A DNA stretch of 64,000 nt, from the NCBI GenBank assembly GCA_010909165.1, contig MU008169.1, forward strand, positions 1,612,001 through 1,676,000. Direction: 5' to 3'. Shown here piece after piece: positions 25,125 through 36,600 of this stretch (positions within the stretch are counted from its first letter, which is position 1; each line of letters opens with the position of its first letter). The DNA is from Anthoceros angustus (taxonomy: Eukaryota; Streptophyta; Anthocerotopsida; Anthocerotales; Anthocerotaceae). A program made the translations under genes and the position numbers. The notes under the pieces are model-generated. The model had not been told where the DNA came from. It ran no database searches and worked only from the letters and a program-made list of their open reading frames with translations.

Positions 25125-26612
25125 ATGGGCGTGGTAACGGCTGTAACCGTGAGCGCGCTATGTCAGCAGGGGAAGCTCTCTGAGGCCATTGGGGCCCTGG
25201 AATCTCTGGCGCAGACAAACTCTGGTTTTTTTCAGTCTCTGTTCTACACAGGCTAAAACTGTGTGCAGCTAAGAAGGATTGGTTCATGACCTCACTGTCA
25301 AACTTGGGAACGAGTCGGATGCATACTTGGGGAATCATATCTTGCGCATGTATGCATATGGGGGTAGGCTGTAGGAGGCCATGGATGTGTTCACCAGGGT
25401 TGGCAAACCAAATGTCTTCATGTGGTTCTTCATAATCTCTGCGCATGCTAAGCACGGGAAATCTGAGGAGGCCATACAACTGTACCATGAGACGCGCAGG
25501 TCAGGAGTGAAGGCGGATGCTCACGTCTTTGTAGCTGCCCTTCGAGCTTGTGCATTAGCCGCCGACTTGGAATCTGGCAGAAAAGTGCACTGTGATGTGG
25601 TGCAGAGTGACGTTTGTTTTAACTTGTTTGTTGGCAGCTGCCTGGTGGACATGTATGCAAAATGTGGCGAACTGAAACATCCACGCCAGGTTTCTGACAG
25701 CATGGCCACAAAGGATGTGGTGACATGGACGGTGCTGATGGCTGGGTATTCCCAGCAAGGACTTGGACATGAGGCGCCTGTTGTGTATGGACAAATGGAG
25801 GAGGTGGGCCTCATTTTGGCTGACCATGTTACTTTTTCTTGCCTTCTGAAGGCCTGTGCAAGCACTGGCACCTTGCAGAAGGGCAGGCAGCTGCACTCAC
25901 AGATTGTTGAAAGAGGACTGCTGGATGACATACAGGTGGGCACCTGCCTGGCGGACATGTATGCAACATGTGGTGAACTGGAAGATGCACGCCAGGTTTT
26001 TGAAAGCATGAACACAAAGAATGTGGTGACATGGAATACCCTGATCGCCGGGTATGCACAGCAAGGGCTCGGACATGAAGCGCTTGTAGGTATGGACAAA
26101 TGGAGCAGGAGGGGCTGATTCTAGCTAACCATGTTACTTTTGCTTGCCTTCTGAAGACCTGTGGAAGCACTGGCGCCTGACAAAAGGCCAGGACGCTGCA
26201 CTCACAGATTGTTGAAGAGGATTGGTGGATGACGTAGTGGTGTGCACCTGCCTGGTGGACATGTATGCAACAGAAGGTACATCGATTTCTGGTCGGAGAA
26301 AGGAGACAGGGATATTGCTATTATGGTAGAACGCACGAATGCACGTCTGAAGCAGGAAGCAGGCCATTTGCCTCACACAAAGTTGGTGTTGAAGCCTCTG
26401 TGTGAGAAGGAAAAACAAGATTTGCTTTGTAGACACGCTGAGAAACTAGCTCTGGCGTTAGTCTCTTGAACTCTCCGACTGGAACACCTCTGATGGTGCC
26501 GAAGAATCTACGCATGTGCCGTGATTGCCACAGGTCCACGGAGGTCATGCCAAGGCTTGAACAAACAGACTTTGTTGTAAGGGATTGTTGCAGTTGTCAG
26601 GGTCGGCCGTGA
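25125..26612 (+). pseudogene. Degenerate PPR gene with a DYW-type end in GRP
   Basis: Paralog of the intact PPR gene at 49336, shown by shared order: an N-terminal LSEAIGALESLAQTNSGF block, then AMDVFTRVGKPNVFMWFFII, HVFVAALRACALAADLESG and three MYAKCGEL-type repeats. Stop codons break it near 25253 and 25370 and again after 26116, and most repeats that should precede the C-terminus are missing. From about 26340 the C-terminal domain resumes: LLCRHAEKLALALVS with the HAE motif, a stop near 26467, then MCRDCHRSTEV and VVRDCCSCQGRP followed by TGA. The GRP ending marks the DYW variant class known from hornworts. It cannot make a working protein. Confidence 0.85.
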
Positions 26613-27282
26613 GAAACATTAAAGAGGTCGCCAGTGCTCAACACGGCCATTGATGGCTGACATTGACCACGTCTCATCACAATATAGATAACCAGAATTG
26701 GACAAATCTTCCTCTTTCTGGACAGCCTTGTAGTTGAATAACGTGTTTAACCTCAAAATGTGATTCTGATAGAAGGTCCTGTTCAGAATCAGCTGGCGTT
26801 TCTTCCTCGGCCACTCGGCGGGCCCAGTTTGAAAGGGTTTCTTTATTTAGGCATGGCTGAGGTGGAATAGTGGGAGATGTATCGAAATTTAATGAAAATT
26901 TTGTATAATAACTTGTATATAATATTACTTTTATATGTGATCCCTCTTAACACATGCACATCTCTTCATTAAAAAGGATATCTGGGGAATTATAAATATC
27001 TCAATAGTTCTAAATTTTAGGTAAATTTCTCAATGATCAAGACTTTACATTCTTCATTGTTACACATTCATCAAGCAATGTCATTTTAATTAAATTTTTA
27101 TTTTCTTGAGGGAAAACAGGATGGGGAAAAACCCATCCAGCACAGGACAATGCAAGTGGACCTCGGGGGTCAGGGTGAAAAAGAGCGACTAAGCCCTCAC
27201 CTAAAGTTACCTACTACTCCTAGAACATTATATGCAGGAACCCCAACGAGGATTCTTGGATAGCTGTACAGGAGACCATTTA
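26613..27282. repeat. AT-rich repeat DNA with a dispersed 180-bp repeat
   Basis: Positions about 26909-27091 match 30146-30357 in the same orientation with many small differences (shared blocks include TATTACTTTTATATGTG, CTCTTAACACATGCACATC and GAGCAATGTCAT-like text). No gene is seen. Confidence 0.6.
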
Positions 27283-27423
27283 ATATTCTTGAACACACAA
27301 ACACATCAGTTAGTGGACAAGTCACAAACCCAACCCAACATGGATATCGCCGAATATTCTTGAACACACAAACACATCAGTTAGTGGACAAGTCACAAAC
27401 CCAACCCAACATGGATATCGCCG
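27283..27423. repeat. 71-bp direct tandem repeat
   Basis: Two head-to-tail copies begin at 27283 and 27354 with ATATTCTTGAACACACAA and end with ACATGGATATCGCCG. They lie just before the chromovirus integrase fragment. Confidence 0.85.
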
Positions 27424-28080
27424 CCCGGATTCCTTCTCTCCGGGAGATTAGGTCCTCCTCTCTACCCGATATCTTCCCCCATCCTTGGCTCCGACAGTGG
27501 TGCTCTCGCCGATCGTTGGATCGGCCCCTTCCCTGTCCTCGTAGCAATTGGCCTAGCCTTGTTGCCTATCGCCTAGCCCTCCCCCCTGATTATCGACGTT
27601 ATAATGTCTTCCATATTTCCCTACTCAAATGCTACCATGGACCCCCGCCGCCTCGCCCACCTGCTGTCCTCACTTTCCCTCACCTTGTTGCCTATCGCCT
27701 AGCCCTCCCCCCTGATTATCGACGTTATAATGTCTTCCATATTTCCCTACTCAAATGCTATCATGGACCCCGCCGCCCGCCCGCCGTCTCCTCACTTTCC
27801 CTCACCTTGTTGCCTATCGCCTAGCCCTCCCCCCTGATTATCGACGTTATAATGTCTTCCATATTTCCCTACTCAAATGCTATCATGGACCCCCGCCGCC
27901 TCGCCCACCTACTGTCCTCACTTTCCCTCACCTGGAATATGAAGTTGAACACATCCTCCATCACCGTATCCGCCGACACCGCACCAAATATCTTGTCCTT
28001 TAGCGTGGCTTCTGAACATGAGTTTCGTGGCCGAAACTCCTCACCCCTCGGTGATTTGATAGAGGCAATTCCCGATAATG
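27424..28080 (+). mobile_element. Ty3/gypsy chromovirus integrase C-terminal fragment
   Basis: A relic of a chromodomain-containing LTR retroelement. The GPF module is visible near 27490-27545 (RWIGPFPVL in one frame). It is followed by the block LVAYRLALPPDYRRYNVF plus HISLLKCYHGP and then a chromodomain start EYEVEHILHHRIRRHR (about 27940-27985). Frames change between these parts and a TAG stands where the chromodomain Trp is expected, so it is non-functional. No reverse transcriptase or LTR is attached in the sequence I can read. Confidence 0.8.
27557..27930 (+). repeat. Three tandem copies of a 122-126-bp integrase segment
   Basis: Units start at 27557, 27683 and 27805 with CCTTGTTGCCTATCGCCTAG. 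Each encodes the YRLALPPDYRRYNVFHI / SLLKCYHGP block and a Pro-rich tail. Units differ by 1-4 base indels, which shift the frame between copies. Confidence 0.9.
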
Positions 28081-28692
28081 TGCCCAAATATACACATGAT
28101 AGTCCAGTCTATTTCCGGTAAATTAGGCATCGATAGGGGCTATTCTTTCTGTTAATTATGCCGTAAATTGAGGGCTTAATTGGTTAAATACCTCGACCTA
28201 ACCTAGATGAGGCAAGCACGTTAGGGTTTCATCTGGTGACCAATTTGGCCTCAACAATTCTCACTAATTAATATATGTCCTTTCTAGGACCCCAGACTCG
28301 TCCGGAGTTACACCGATAAATGTCCGCTATATTTGAAGAAAGATATTTGGTTATAAAAAACTACATTCTACCATTAGAATTCTGATCATGAGAGCATTAA
28401 CTAGTTGCCTCTTAATCTTACTAAGGGTAAATTATTTTTAGGAGGTGAAAATCTAGATTCGGATCGCTATCACTCATTCGTATGAGATGAGAGCAATGGT
28501 GATACACTATTTATTCACCTTTTCAATAGAGAATTCTTGAAAATGACCTCTTTAGTTTAGATGAAAGTAAGAGTGATACACTACCTGTTCAACTCTTATA
28601 TAGAGAATTCTCCAAAATGGCCTCTTTGGCTCTTGAACAGACAATTCTCCAAAATGGATACATGGGGACTTACTTATGAACTCATGTAGACC

Positions 28693-30048
28693 TTAGTTAC
28701 ACTCCGCTCTTCGCTGATCTACAAGATCTAGTTGGAGCTTTTCCACAGCCTTTTCCAACTTGGCTGCCTTCTCATCGGACTCCATGGCTTCCAGTTGCCA
28801 CTTGGTCCCTGCCCTCCTTTCAGTCATCTCTTGGGCCTTGACTTCCTCCCGACATGCCCACAAGGAGGCTGCTAGCTTCCTAGCCCCCTTCGAGTCTACA
28901 TGGCTGAGTGCCTCACAAGCACTCAGCAAATCGCCTAGGGGCCCAAACTCTGCCCCCACTAGCCCCTTGCTGGACATTTCCAGCTCCCTCGCGCTCCTCG
29001 GGCCATCGCGCGGCGGTGGGGGTCCCCTCACTCATCGCCCATCCGCTCCCACCCGGCGGAAGATGGCGGCTGGCGCCATGGCTCTCGTGCCGCTTCTCCT
29101 TCCCTTCCCTACCGGCCAGGGCTGCCCTACGGCGGTGCCACGTGGGGTGCCTACCATGTAGGCCGCTCTCCCGCTGGTGCACGCCTGTGGTGGGGACCGT
29201 ACCACGATAGTCGCCTACCCACTGGTGGCTGCCTCCCCAGGTGAGGCTGAGGTGCCTCTTCCTTAGGCACCCACGAAATGGTGGGGACTCCCACCCTTGG
29301 GGTTGTCACCCCTCCGTGGTAGTCCTCCTCTCATAGACTACCATCCGGCCCTCCTCGGCCGGACCTTGCTCCTCCTCCTCTCCACGCTCTTGGGAAGGAA
29401 AGACTTCCCATTAAACCTTGTTGCCTCTACTTCCGCCCTTGGTCTGGCGTGCTTGTGGAGGTCGACCCCCATGGTTTTGTCAAGGCAAAAGGCAAGGCCT
29501 TTCCAAGCTTGGCCGAGGTGCCTCTTCCTTAGGCACCCACGAAATGGTGGGGACTCCCACCCTTGGGGTTGTCACCCCTCCTGTGGTAGTCCTCCTCTCA
29601 TAGACTACCATCCGGCCCTCCTCGGCCGGACCTTGCTCCTCCTCCTCTCCACGCTCTTGGGAAGGAAAGACTTCCCATTCCGGCAACCTTGTTGCCTCTA
29701 CTTCCTCCGCCCTTGGTCCTGGCGTGCTTGTGGAGGTCTGACCCCCCATGGTTTTTGTCAAGGCAAAAGGCAAGGCCTTTCCAAGCTTGGCTGGAGGTGG
29801 ATTATTTCCGAAGGATGCCAAGCATCCTCCAGCTCCTTGCTGGTGAGGAGCCCCTCGGTCTCCCACAAGTGCACCAAATAGGTGCTGAGATAACAGGGCC
29901 TTGGCTCTTCCTCATCCACCGAATTTGGCCTAAGGAGCTTCTCCCTGTGGTGGATATAAGCCTCATACATTATGGTGCCCCAATCCGGCTTAATGCGCAA
30001 ATAAAAAGCATGGTATCCCGTAAATATACATAGAACGTTGAACAACAT
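28693..30048 (-). mobile_element. Degenerate gag/transposon-like element with internal repeats
   Basis: Read on the minus strand. The first part (30048-29758) encodes KPDWGTIMYEAYIHHREKLL and YLSTYLVHLWETEGLLTSKE. A GC-rich middle with tandem repeats follows, then at 29031-28693 a charged coiled-coil-like part (EMTERRAGTKWQLEAMES, KAVEKLQLDLVDQRR). The pattern DWG..I..I....LR..LS.FL.HVW...LL matches the plus-strand element at 34797, so the two are family members in opposite orientation. It resembles plant retroelement gag or putative plant transposon proteins; I cannot name the family. Frames are broken. Confidence 0.55.
29247..29790. repeat. Two tandem copies of a 267-bp unit
   Basis: Copies start at about 29247 and 29514 with GAGGTGCCTCTTCCTTAGGC and end near CTTTCCAAGCTTGG. 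They differ by several short indels and lie within the minus-strand element described at 28693-30048. Confidence 0.9.
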
Positions 30049-30360
30049 ACACTATGTGGTGGAGGGATGCGATGAGAATGCGTGCCCCTTTAACAATGGA
30101 GCGGTCGACATGAGTTCAAACCTCGTAGACATTTATCTCAATTTTTACAATAGTTTTGCACAAAAAGTTGTACATAGTATTACTTTTATATGTGGTCGCC
30201 TCTTAACACATGCACATCTCTTCAGTAATTTTATTTCTAAGGATTTATCTCAAGGATTATAAATATTTGAATAGTTCTAAAATTTGGGCAACTTTCTTTA
30301 TCATCGAGAGTTTACAATGTTCATTGTCATACATTCATCGAGCAATGTCATCTTTTAGGC

Positions 30361-30366
30361 TATATA
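30361..30366 (+). promoter_or_regulatory. Candidate TATA box of the secreted-protein gene
   Basis: TATATATG at 30361 lies 91 bp upstream of the chosen ATG at 30452 and just after the end of a dispersed repeat. Confidence 0.45.
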
Positions 30367-30451
30367 TGTGTGTGTGTAGCTCTCACATAAACAATCTTTT
30401 GTTGCTTTGCATAATTCTAAGCTTGCAAGCGTGTTGACGTTGCTAATAGCG

Positions 30452-31045
30452 ATGGTAGGATGGAACTTGTCCATGGCTTCTTGTGCGATTGTCACCTTGG
30501 TGCTTTGTTTGTGCAACATTATAGATGGCGCAAGAGCTCTTTCCACAGCCAATGAGACCAGTCCTATTGATGATCTTTCAGCTCTTATAACACATGAGTT
30601 TTGGTCCACGTTTAATGGGGACACGAATTATAACATATCTTTTCGTAAGCCTTCCTACTTTTGTGATATTATCTCTTGTTCCTTGCGTAGGATGTCTTTA
30701 CTAATTCTGTGGGCATCTTGATCTACAGCACCTCACAATCCTTGCAAGAATCTAGACTATTCAAAGATTGACTTAGCCAATGGCAAGTGGTTTGTCGTTG
30801 ATGATGCGAGCTACCGTTACTTTACATGCGGGAGTCTGTATTATCTTTGCCAAGCTGTATCAAATGTAGCGCCTCCTTACAAATGCAGTGCTCATCGAAG
30901 CATGGCACAGTTTGTGGGTGGTCTCAGCTGTGACGGAAAGCCAAACTGTCGTGTCAATATGGTGTCATCTTTCCTTACATGGGTAGAGATGCATGCAGAT
31001 CAAAATTCGCCCCCATTTATCAAGGAGTATGAATTTGTTGAGTAA
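30452..31045 (+). CDS. Small secreted cysteine-containing protein, unknown family
   Basis: Two exons, 30452-30644 and 30729-31045, joined over an 84-bp intron with GTAAGC donor and CTACAG acceptor. Splicing restores one frame of 169 residues ending in a TAA, which supports a real gene. The N-terminus, counted from the second Met (MASCAIVTLVLCLC), is a hydrophobic signal-peptide-like core followed by a small-residue site near DGARA. The mature part has six cysteines: NPCKNL, YFTCGS, YYLCQA, YKCSAH, LSCDG and PNCRV. It also has KIDLANGKWFVVDDASYRYF and a hydrophilic end EYEFVE. I do not recognise the family. It lies among decayed mobile elements yet has no in-frame lesion in this model. Secretion and a disulfide fold are inferences. 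Confidence 0.6.
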
Positions 31046-31364
31046 GATTTTCAACTTTCATGTTTTATATTATGCTGTTAAAAAATGATCACCAATAGAA
31101 TATCCTGACATGTATGTTGGAATCATGCTTGGTGTAGGGGACCTTTGTAAAGAGGACATACCCGGGCGGGTTCGGCACCTATCCAATGATGTGATACATA
31201 TTGTGATATGCATTTTTTATTATAAAAATTGAATATATTTGTCTTTGAATAAATATAGTTTTTATGTTTGTATCCCATTATTGAAAAAATAAATGGCCTT
31301 TTTTTGTTTAGTCCACTCTGAACACATGCACAAGCACACATGCACTCTTCTGTCTGCCCTCTAA
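31046..31364. other. 3' flank of the secreted-protein gene
   Basis: AT-rich sequence with no gene-like feature that I can support. Confidence 0.4.
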
Positions 31365-31532
31365 ACGTCAGTCATTCTTGCACATCTGCCAGTGTGCGCA
31401 AGATTATTGGTGTCAAACCTACACAACAAATTCTCCCCGTTGGCTTAACGGCTCCTCTAGCATTTCACCTTTCAGGATGTCCACCAGCTTACACAAATGA
31501 TCCTGATCTACTTCATGGATGAACATGGGAGC
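31365..31532 (-). pseudogene. Dispersed fragment of COG3
   Basis: About 168 bp here match 22869-23036 inside COG3 at roughly 85-90 percent by eye, in the same orientation relative to the window. The matching part starts near GTCAGTCATTCTTGCACATC and includes the CCAGTGTGCGCAAGATT run. It covers part of one exon only and contains small indels. No flanking COG3 sequence is present. Confidence 0.82.
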
Positions 31533-32520
31533 AATGTATGTGCAAAAAGGGCTTATTCCGCTCTTTTCGGCTTTGCTGTTAAAATGATCGATATCCTGGC
31601 ATAGGAATGTAAAAACTAGCCTTCATAACATCCCTATGTTTATGGATTTTAGGCTATAACAAATGAAATTAACAATATTTGGCATCTATGAGGTGGGAAT
31701 TGGCCACCCTACCGCAAGCATCCATGGAAAGTACCAGCGTAGAATGACATTTGCAGGGACAGACAACGGGTTTTGTTGTTGGCAAGTATCCATACTAGTG
31801 TTAGTTATAGTCATAGTCTCTGAAGATGGTAGGGACTCAGTAGCCGGGAATATGGGGTTGCGACGGTATATACCAGCGCACTCAAATTTACAACTACCTT
31901 TTTTCTCATTCCTCGGCCAGAAACAGGTAGGGATATGTGTTCCGTTTTCATATACACCGCATAAACAACCAGCACTACGGCCTAGTGCGACTGGCAATTG
32001 CAGGCCTTGGTGACTACGGCGGGGAATGGGCAAATTGTTTTTCCGACAGTATTCCGGGGTATGCACAAATGAACACCTTAAAACAACGATTGCTTTTATT
32101 ATGAGCGTGAGGGGAATGGGCAAACTGTAGGCCACTTCATCAGCAAAGTCTAGGCTAATTGAAACGAACAAGTATGAGTTGTCGAAAAATGCCCTTTCCA
32201 TTCGGAAGGCTGGTATTTATAATGGATAGTTATCGTTTTCTCTTCTTTAAACTCCCAGTTAACTAACACGGCATCTCTACTTGTCTAGTCATCCACTTAA
32301 CATGCTTACGCATGCTTGACAAGGCATAACGCGCCTGACGCGTTCGTGCTCCTTCCTATCCATAATATTTATCTATTATATTTTTATTTACTTAAATACC
32401 CATAATTACATAATTCATATATTTGCTGCACTAATGATAGGCTAGCGCGAACATTATTTCAAAATAGAAGGTTCCACAAAAACATGTATGCAGCTACAAT
32501 CTGCAACTGAATTCCCTACT
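31533..32520. other. Repeat-like DNA, no supported gene
   Basis: The minus frame at 31686-32201 is open for 171 codons but has no recognisable motif. The rest is AT-rich. Confidence 0.35.
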
Positions 32521-32529
32521 AGAAATGGG

Positions 32530-33130
32530 CACCCTATGTTACAGTCGATGTTGCAATTTTTTGTTACACTTCCACATTGCAACATGTTTTGGAGGCTTGG
32601 TATTAAGTTTGTCAGTTCTGTCCCCGTTTGGTGCAGCCATCTTAACACGAACCTGGCGCTCTCTCTTCCCACCTCACCCTTATGGATACACCCTCTCTCT
32701 CACAAGCATTATTAATAATTTCCCACTTGCCCGTTACAGTCGTTGTTGCAATTTTATGTAACACTTCCAACTTGCAACACGTTTTGATGACCTGGTGTTC
32801 ACTTGGTCAATTTTTTCTCTTCCTTCTCCCACCATCCTAACACAATGCTTGGTCTCTCACTTCATGTACCACTTCAAAATTGCAACACTCTTTGGTGGCT
32901 TGGTGTTCAAGGTGTCAATTTCTTATCCACCTTCTCACACCATCTTAACACAATGCTTGGTCTCTCTCCTCTCACCTCACCCTGCTAGTTATTGCTCCCC
33001 TTATCACACCCTTTTTATACTCTTTCACTTCTTCTCCACCATCATGATTGTGAGGAGGAGCTCCCCTATCACAACCATTTTATTCTCTTCCCATCTTCCT
33101 CTTGTAACATGATTGTAACAAGGACCTCTC
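32530..33130. repeat. Imperfect tandem repeats of about 130-200 bp
   Basis: Three related blocks near 32540, 32740 and 32870 share TTGCAACA(C/T), a TGGTGTTCA-like string, and ACACAATGCTTGGTCTCTC at 32840 and 32948. The repeat is non-coding in appearance. A TATACGTATATACGTATATA run follows near 33272. Confidence 0.65.
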
Positions 33131-33659
33131 TCTCCCACGGGGGGTATCCTTCTCTTCCTATTTTACCTCCTTTGCATATCCTTTGTATATGTAAGTATGT
33201 GTACATATATATGTACACATCCTTCTGTTATACTTATATTATATTAGTGTACTTATATGTACCTCCTTTGTATACGTATATACGTATATAGGCTTCAAGA
33301 CTTGTTTATGTACTAATATGTATGTGCTAACCCTTACGTCACTCTCATACCTTGCATATATAAATGTTTGATTTTATTGACAAATTAATTGGAATTTTTG
33401 GACACTTCAAGCGTCCTCTATCCTTTTCAGCTTTGTTGTCACTGATGCCATTGGCTTTAACTACGAACATGTGCGTCTTTCAAGTGATATGAACATATGC
33501 GTCTTGCGTGCAATACAAACATGTGCCTCTAAACTGAAGCGACGCGACGTCACTTGGTGACTCTTGAGACCAACACCATTGTTTTGAGGTTCCTCCACAA
33601 CTTCCTAGACCTATCCAGACCTCAATTACCACTTTAACGGCAGAGGACCCCTGTAAATG

Positions 33660-36600
33660 CTAGGCTACAAAGGTGGGAAGACCAATTTCCTTTGTTTGTT
33701 GCTGATTGACTGTGGGCTACGGACTTCCCTTGGGGTTAGGAAATAAGTTGGGTTTTGTTTTTTTCGTAGGTCCGAAGTGTAAAATAAGGCGGAAAAGGAG
33801 GAATAAGCACGGACGGCACTCTGGACTGTGCTCCGGAGTGCACTCCGGACTCCGGAGTAGGTAACGGACCCCGGTACCACTAGAAGGACCTCGGACCGCG
33901 CACCGGAGTATCGGGATAAGTCCGGACCCCACTCCGGGTCAAAACAGGATAAGTACGCCAGGGAAAGTAACTTAGAAGTTGGGGCGTGAGTTAGACAGAT
34001 CGGCGCCACGTGGACGGCCCTGAATGGAAGACGGGCATCTGAGCCGGGGCCGTAGCCTTGCAGTTATAGCGGTATTCACGCTCCAGCGTCTTCGCGGCGT
34101 AAGGCCGAGTAGGCGGGCGTAAGGCGAGAGTAAGCCATGCGGGCCCCGATAGTTACGGACAAGAGCCACCCTCCGCGCCATGTGGAGGTGGAGGCCACAA
34201 GGAGGCGGAAGCGTAAGGCGAGGTCATTCTCCCAAGTAACCCGCGATCTTCGCCGCTCGCTCGAACACCCGGCCCTATGGCATTATGCTTTGATCGCCAG
34301 CACCCTTGGCGCGGCTCGACTTGAAGGAAGCAATTGACGCCGCCGCCAAGGAGGCGGAAGGGCCGCCCCTAGCGGACTTCTTGGGGGCCTCACACTCAGC
34401 AGGACAAAAGGAGCGGGAAGATGGGACCCAAGAAAGCGGCGGAGGTATGGGCGCCATGGAACTTGGTGGAGCGCAACATTGTCACCCGGCGCTATCTCGG
34501 ACTTGAGCCATGGTGGAGGAGGCGGGGAGTTGGTCGAGGAGTGGCACTGGGCGTTTTCAGTTGTCTGGACATTGTGATGTCACCCTAGTCAGAAATGCGG
34601 AAGATGTTGGCGGCCAACAAGGAGGTTCGTCTAAGAGCCTTGAGAGGACCCGGAGGTGGACCTTGGAGGTCCGAGGCGGTGTACAACCGCCCAGCGGAGG
34701 AAATTGGGGGCGTAGTCCCAGAACCTCTCAAGGCCAGAGGGAAGATAGGCGGCAAAGGCGCCCCTCGGCCGAGGCATAGCAGACAACCAGCGGTGGTTGA
34801 TGGCGGAGTTGCTAGACCGGAGGGTGCGAGCAGTGGCCAGGATAATTGTCCACTGGAACATGCTCACCAAGGTAGATCACCTTGGTGACAATCTGCTGGT
34901 GTTCCTGCATGCGCTGCAGAGAGGAAGGAGGGCAGACTGGGGAAGGATCATCTTCGCCAGTATCAATCAGGAAGCTCTTCAGCTGAGGTGTGAGAAGCCT
35001 CGTCCGTCGGCGTTATCGCCGTTCTTAATTCATGTGTGGGGGCACGCGAACCTCCTGAAGGAGGGAGAAGAGGAGCGCGCACTCCGGAAGGGACTGGCCG
35101 CCCTACCGGAGGCAGAAGGAAGAACCCAGGAGGTGGAAGCCCGGCCCGTCCGGAGCAAGAGAGCGCGGGAGGAAGACGACTGGGAGGGAATCCCAGACTC
35201 CATACGTTTGGAGCGGACTCCCTCGCCACCAAGGGAAGTGTGGGAGGACATCCCCGCTTCCCTCCTCCTGGTGCCCCATCGGGCGGCCGGTCAGGCGGCC
35301 CAGGCGGGGAGGCGGCCCAGGCGGAAGGCAGTGCCACCCGCCAACGGAGTGGCAAGAAGGCGGCGGCAGCGGCCCGGCCGGACTCGTCGGGGACCGAAAA
35401 GCGGAAGGCAGTGCCACCCATACGCACCGGGAGGCGGCCCGGCGCCCATGCCCTTGCCCCGCCAACGGAGTGGCAAGAAGTCAAGAGGCGGTGAGAAGGC
35501 GGAAAGGGCCGCCAAGGAGGCGGGGAGGCCAGCGGCCCCGGGCGGTCACATCTCCGGCGGGAGAGGCAAGAGGTCGGCTCGAACCCCTCACCCCTCAAGG
35601 CCCCGAGAAAGAGGCGAACAAGGTGGCGGCCAAGAGGGCCAAAGAAGGTGAGGCTCGGACCTCGGTACTCGGGACCTAAGGGTCCCGATTAGGTCCGAGA
35701 GAGCCCGGACTCGCTCGGGGCTGCAGTATGGAGGTCCTTGGCGAGAGAGATGCCCGCCCCTAGCGGACTTCTTGGGGGCCTCACTGGCGCCGTGGAAGAG
35801 ACACGGGTCACAGCTACCGTCATGGACGGTATGCTCTCAGGTCTCTGGGCCGAGAAGACCCGAGGTGGAGGCCACAAGGAGGCGCATGGTGCTCCTCCGG
35901 GGAGCACATGGAGGCGGCCAGGAGGCGGAGGAAGGCGGAAGCTCTCGGCCGCATCGAGGAGGAGGCCGAGGGAAGTCCGTCCATTCAGCGGGACGGACTA
36001 AGTTTCTTCAGTGGGTGGCGGTGAAGCGAACATAGGAGGCCCAAGCACGAGCCGAGGATCTCTCGACGAAGGAGGAGGCGCAGCAGAGGCGGAGAGGGCT
36101 CGCGACCCGAGGTGGAGGAGGCGGCCCCTGGCCCAACATCGGACCAGTGAGGCTCGGTGAAGGCGGCGGAGGAAGCCGGAGGAGGAGGTCGGCCGGGATC
36201 ACTATCGGCGTGATCGGGCGGGTGGAGGAGGCAATTTGGGAGTGGCCGCAGCCAACTGAAGGCCGAGGCGGTGAGCGCAGTCGAGCCGTGAGGAGGCGCT
36301 GGAGGTCGGCCACGGGAGATAGGGGACCTCGAGTGCAGTGCAGGAGGTAGAAGGCGGCGGGAGGCTGGAGGGCCAAGAAGGTGAGGCTCCGGACCTACTC
36401 GGGACCTAAGGGTCCCGATTAGGTCCGAGAGCCCGACGGACTCGCTCGGGGCTGCAGTATGGAGGTCCTTGGCGGACCGAGAGATGCCCCCGCGGACTTC
36501 TTGGGGGCCTCACTGGCGCCGTGGAAGAGACACGGGTCACAGCTACCGTCATGGACGGTATGCTCTGGGTCTCTGGGCCGAGAAGACCCGAGGTGGAGGC

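Noticed and set aside
29247-29790. Possible CRISPR-like array from the 267-bp repeats
   Set aside because: Two long adjacent copies without short spacers; the host is a eukaryote. It is an in-element tandem duplication.
31686-32201. 171-codon minus frame in repeat DNA
   Set aside because: No motif, no splice partner and no similarity to other parts of the window that I can see.
34963-35598. Minus-strand frame of 211 codons opposite the plus-strand element
   Set aside because: Shadow of the GC-rich array; low-complexity Pro/Ser/Arg content.
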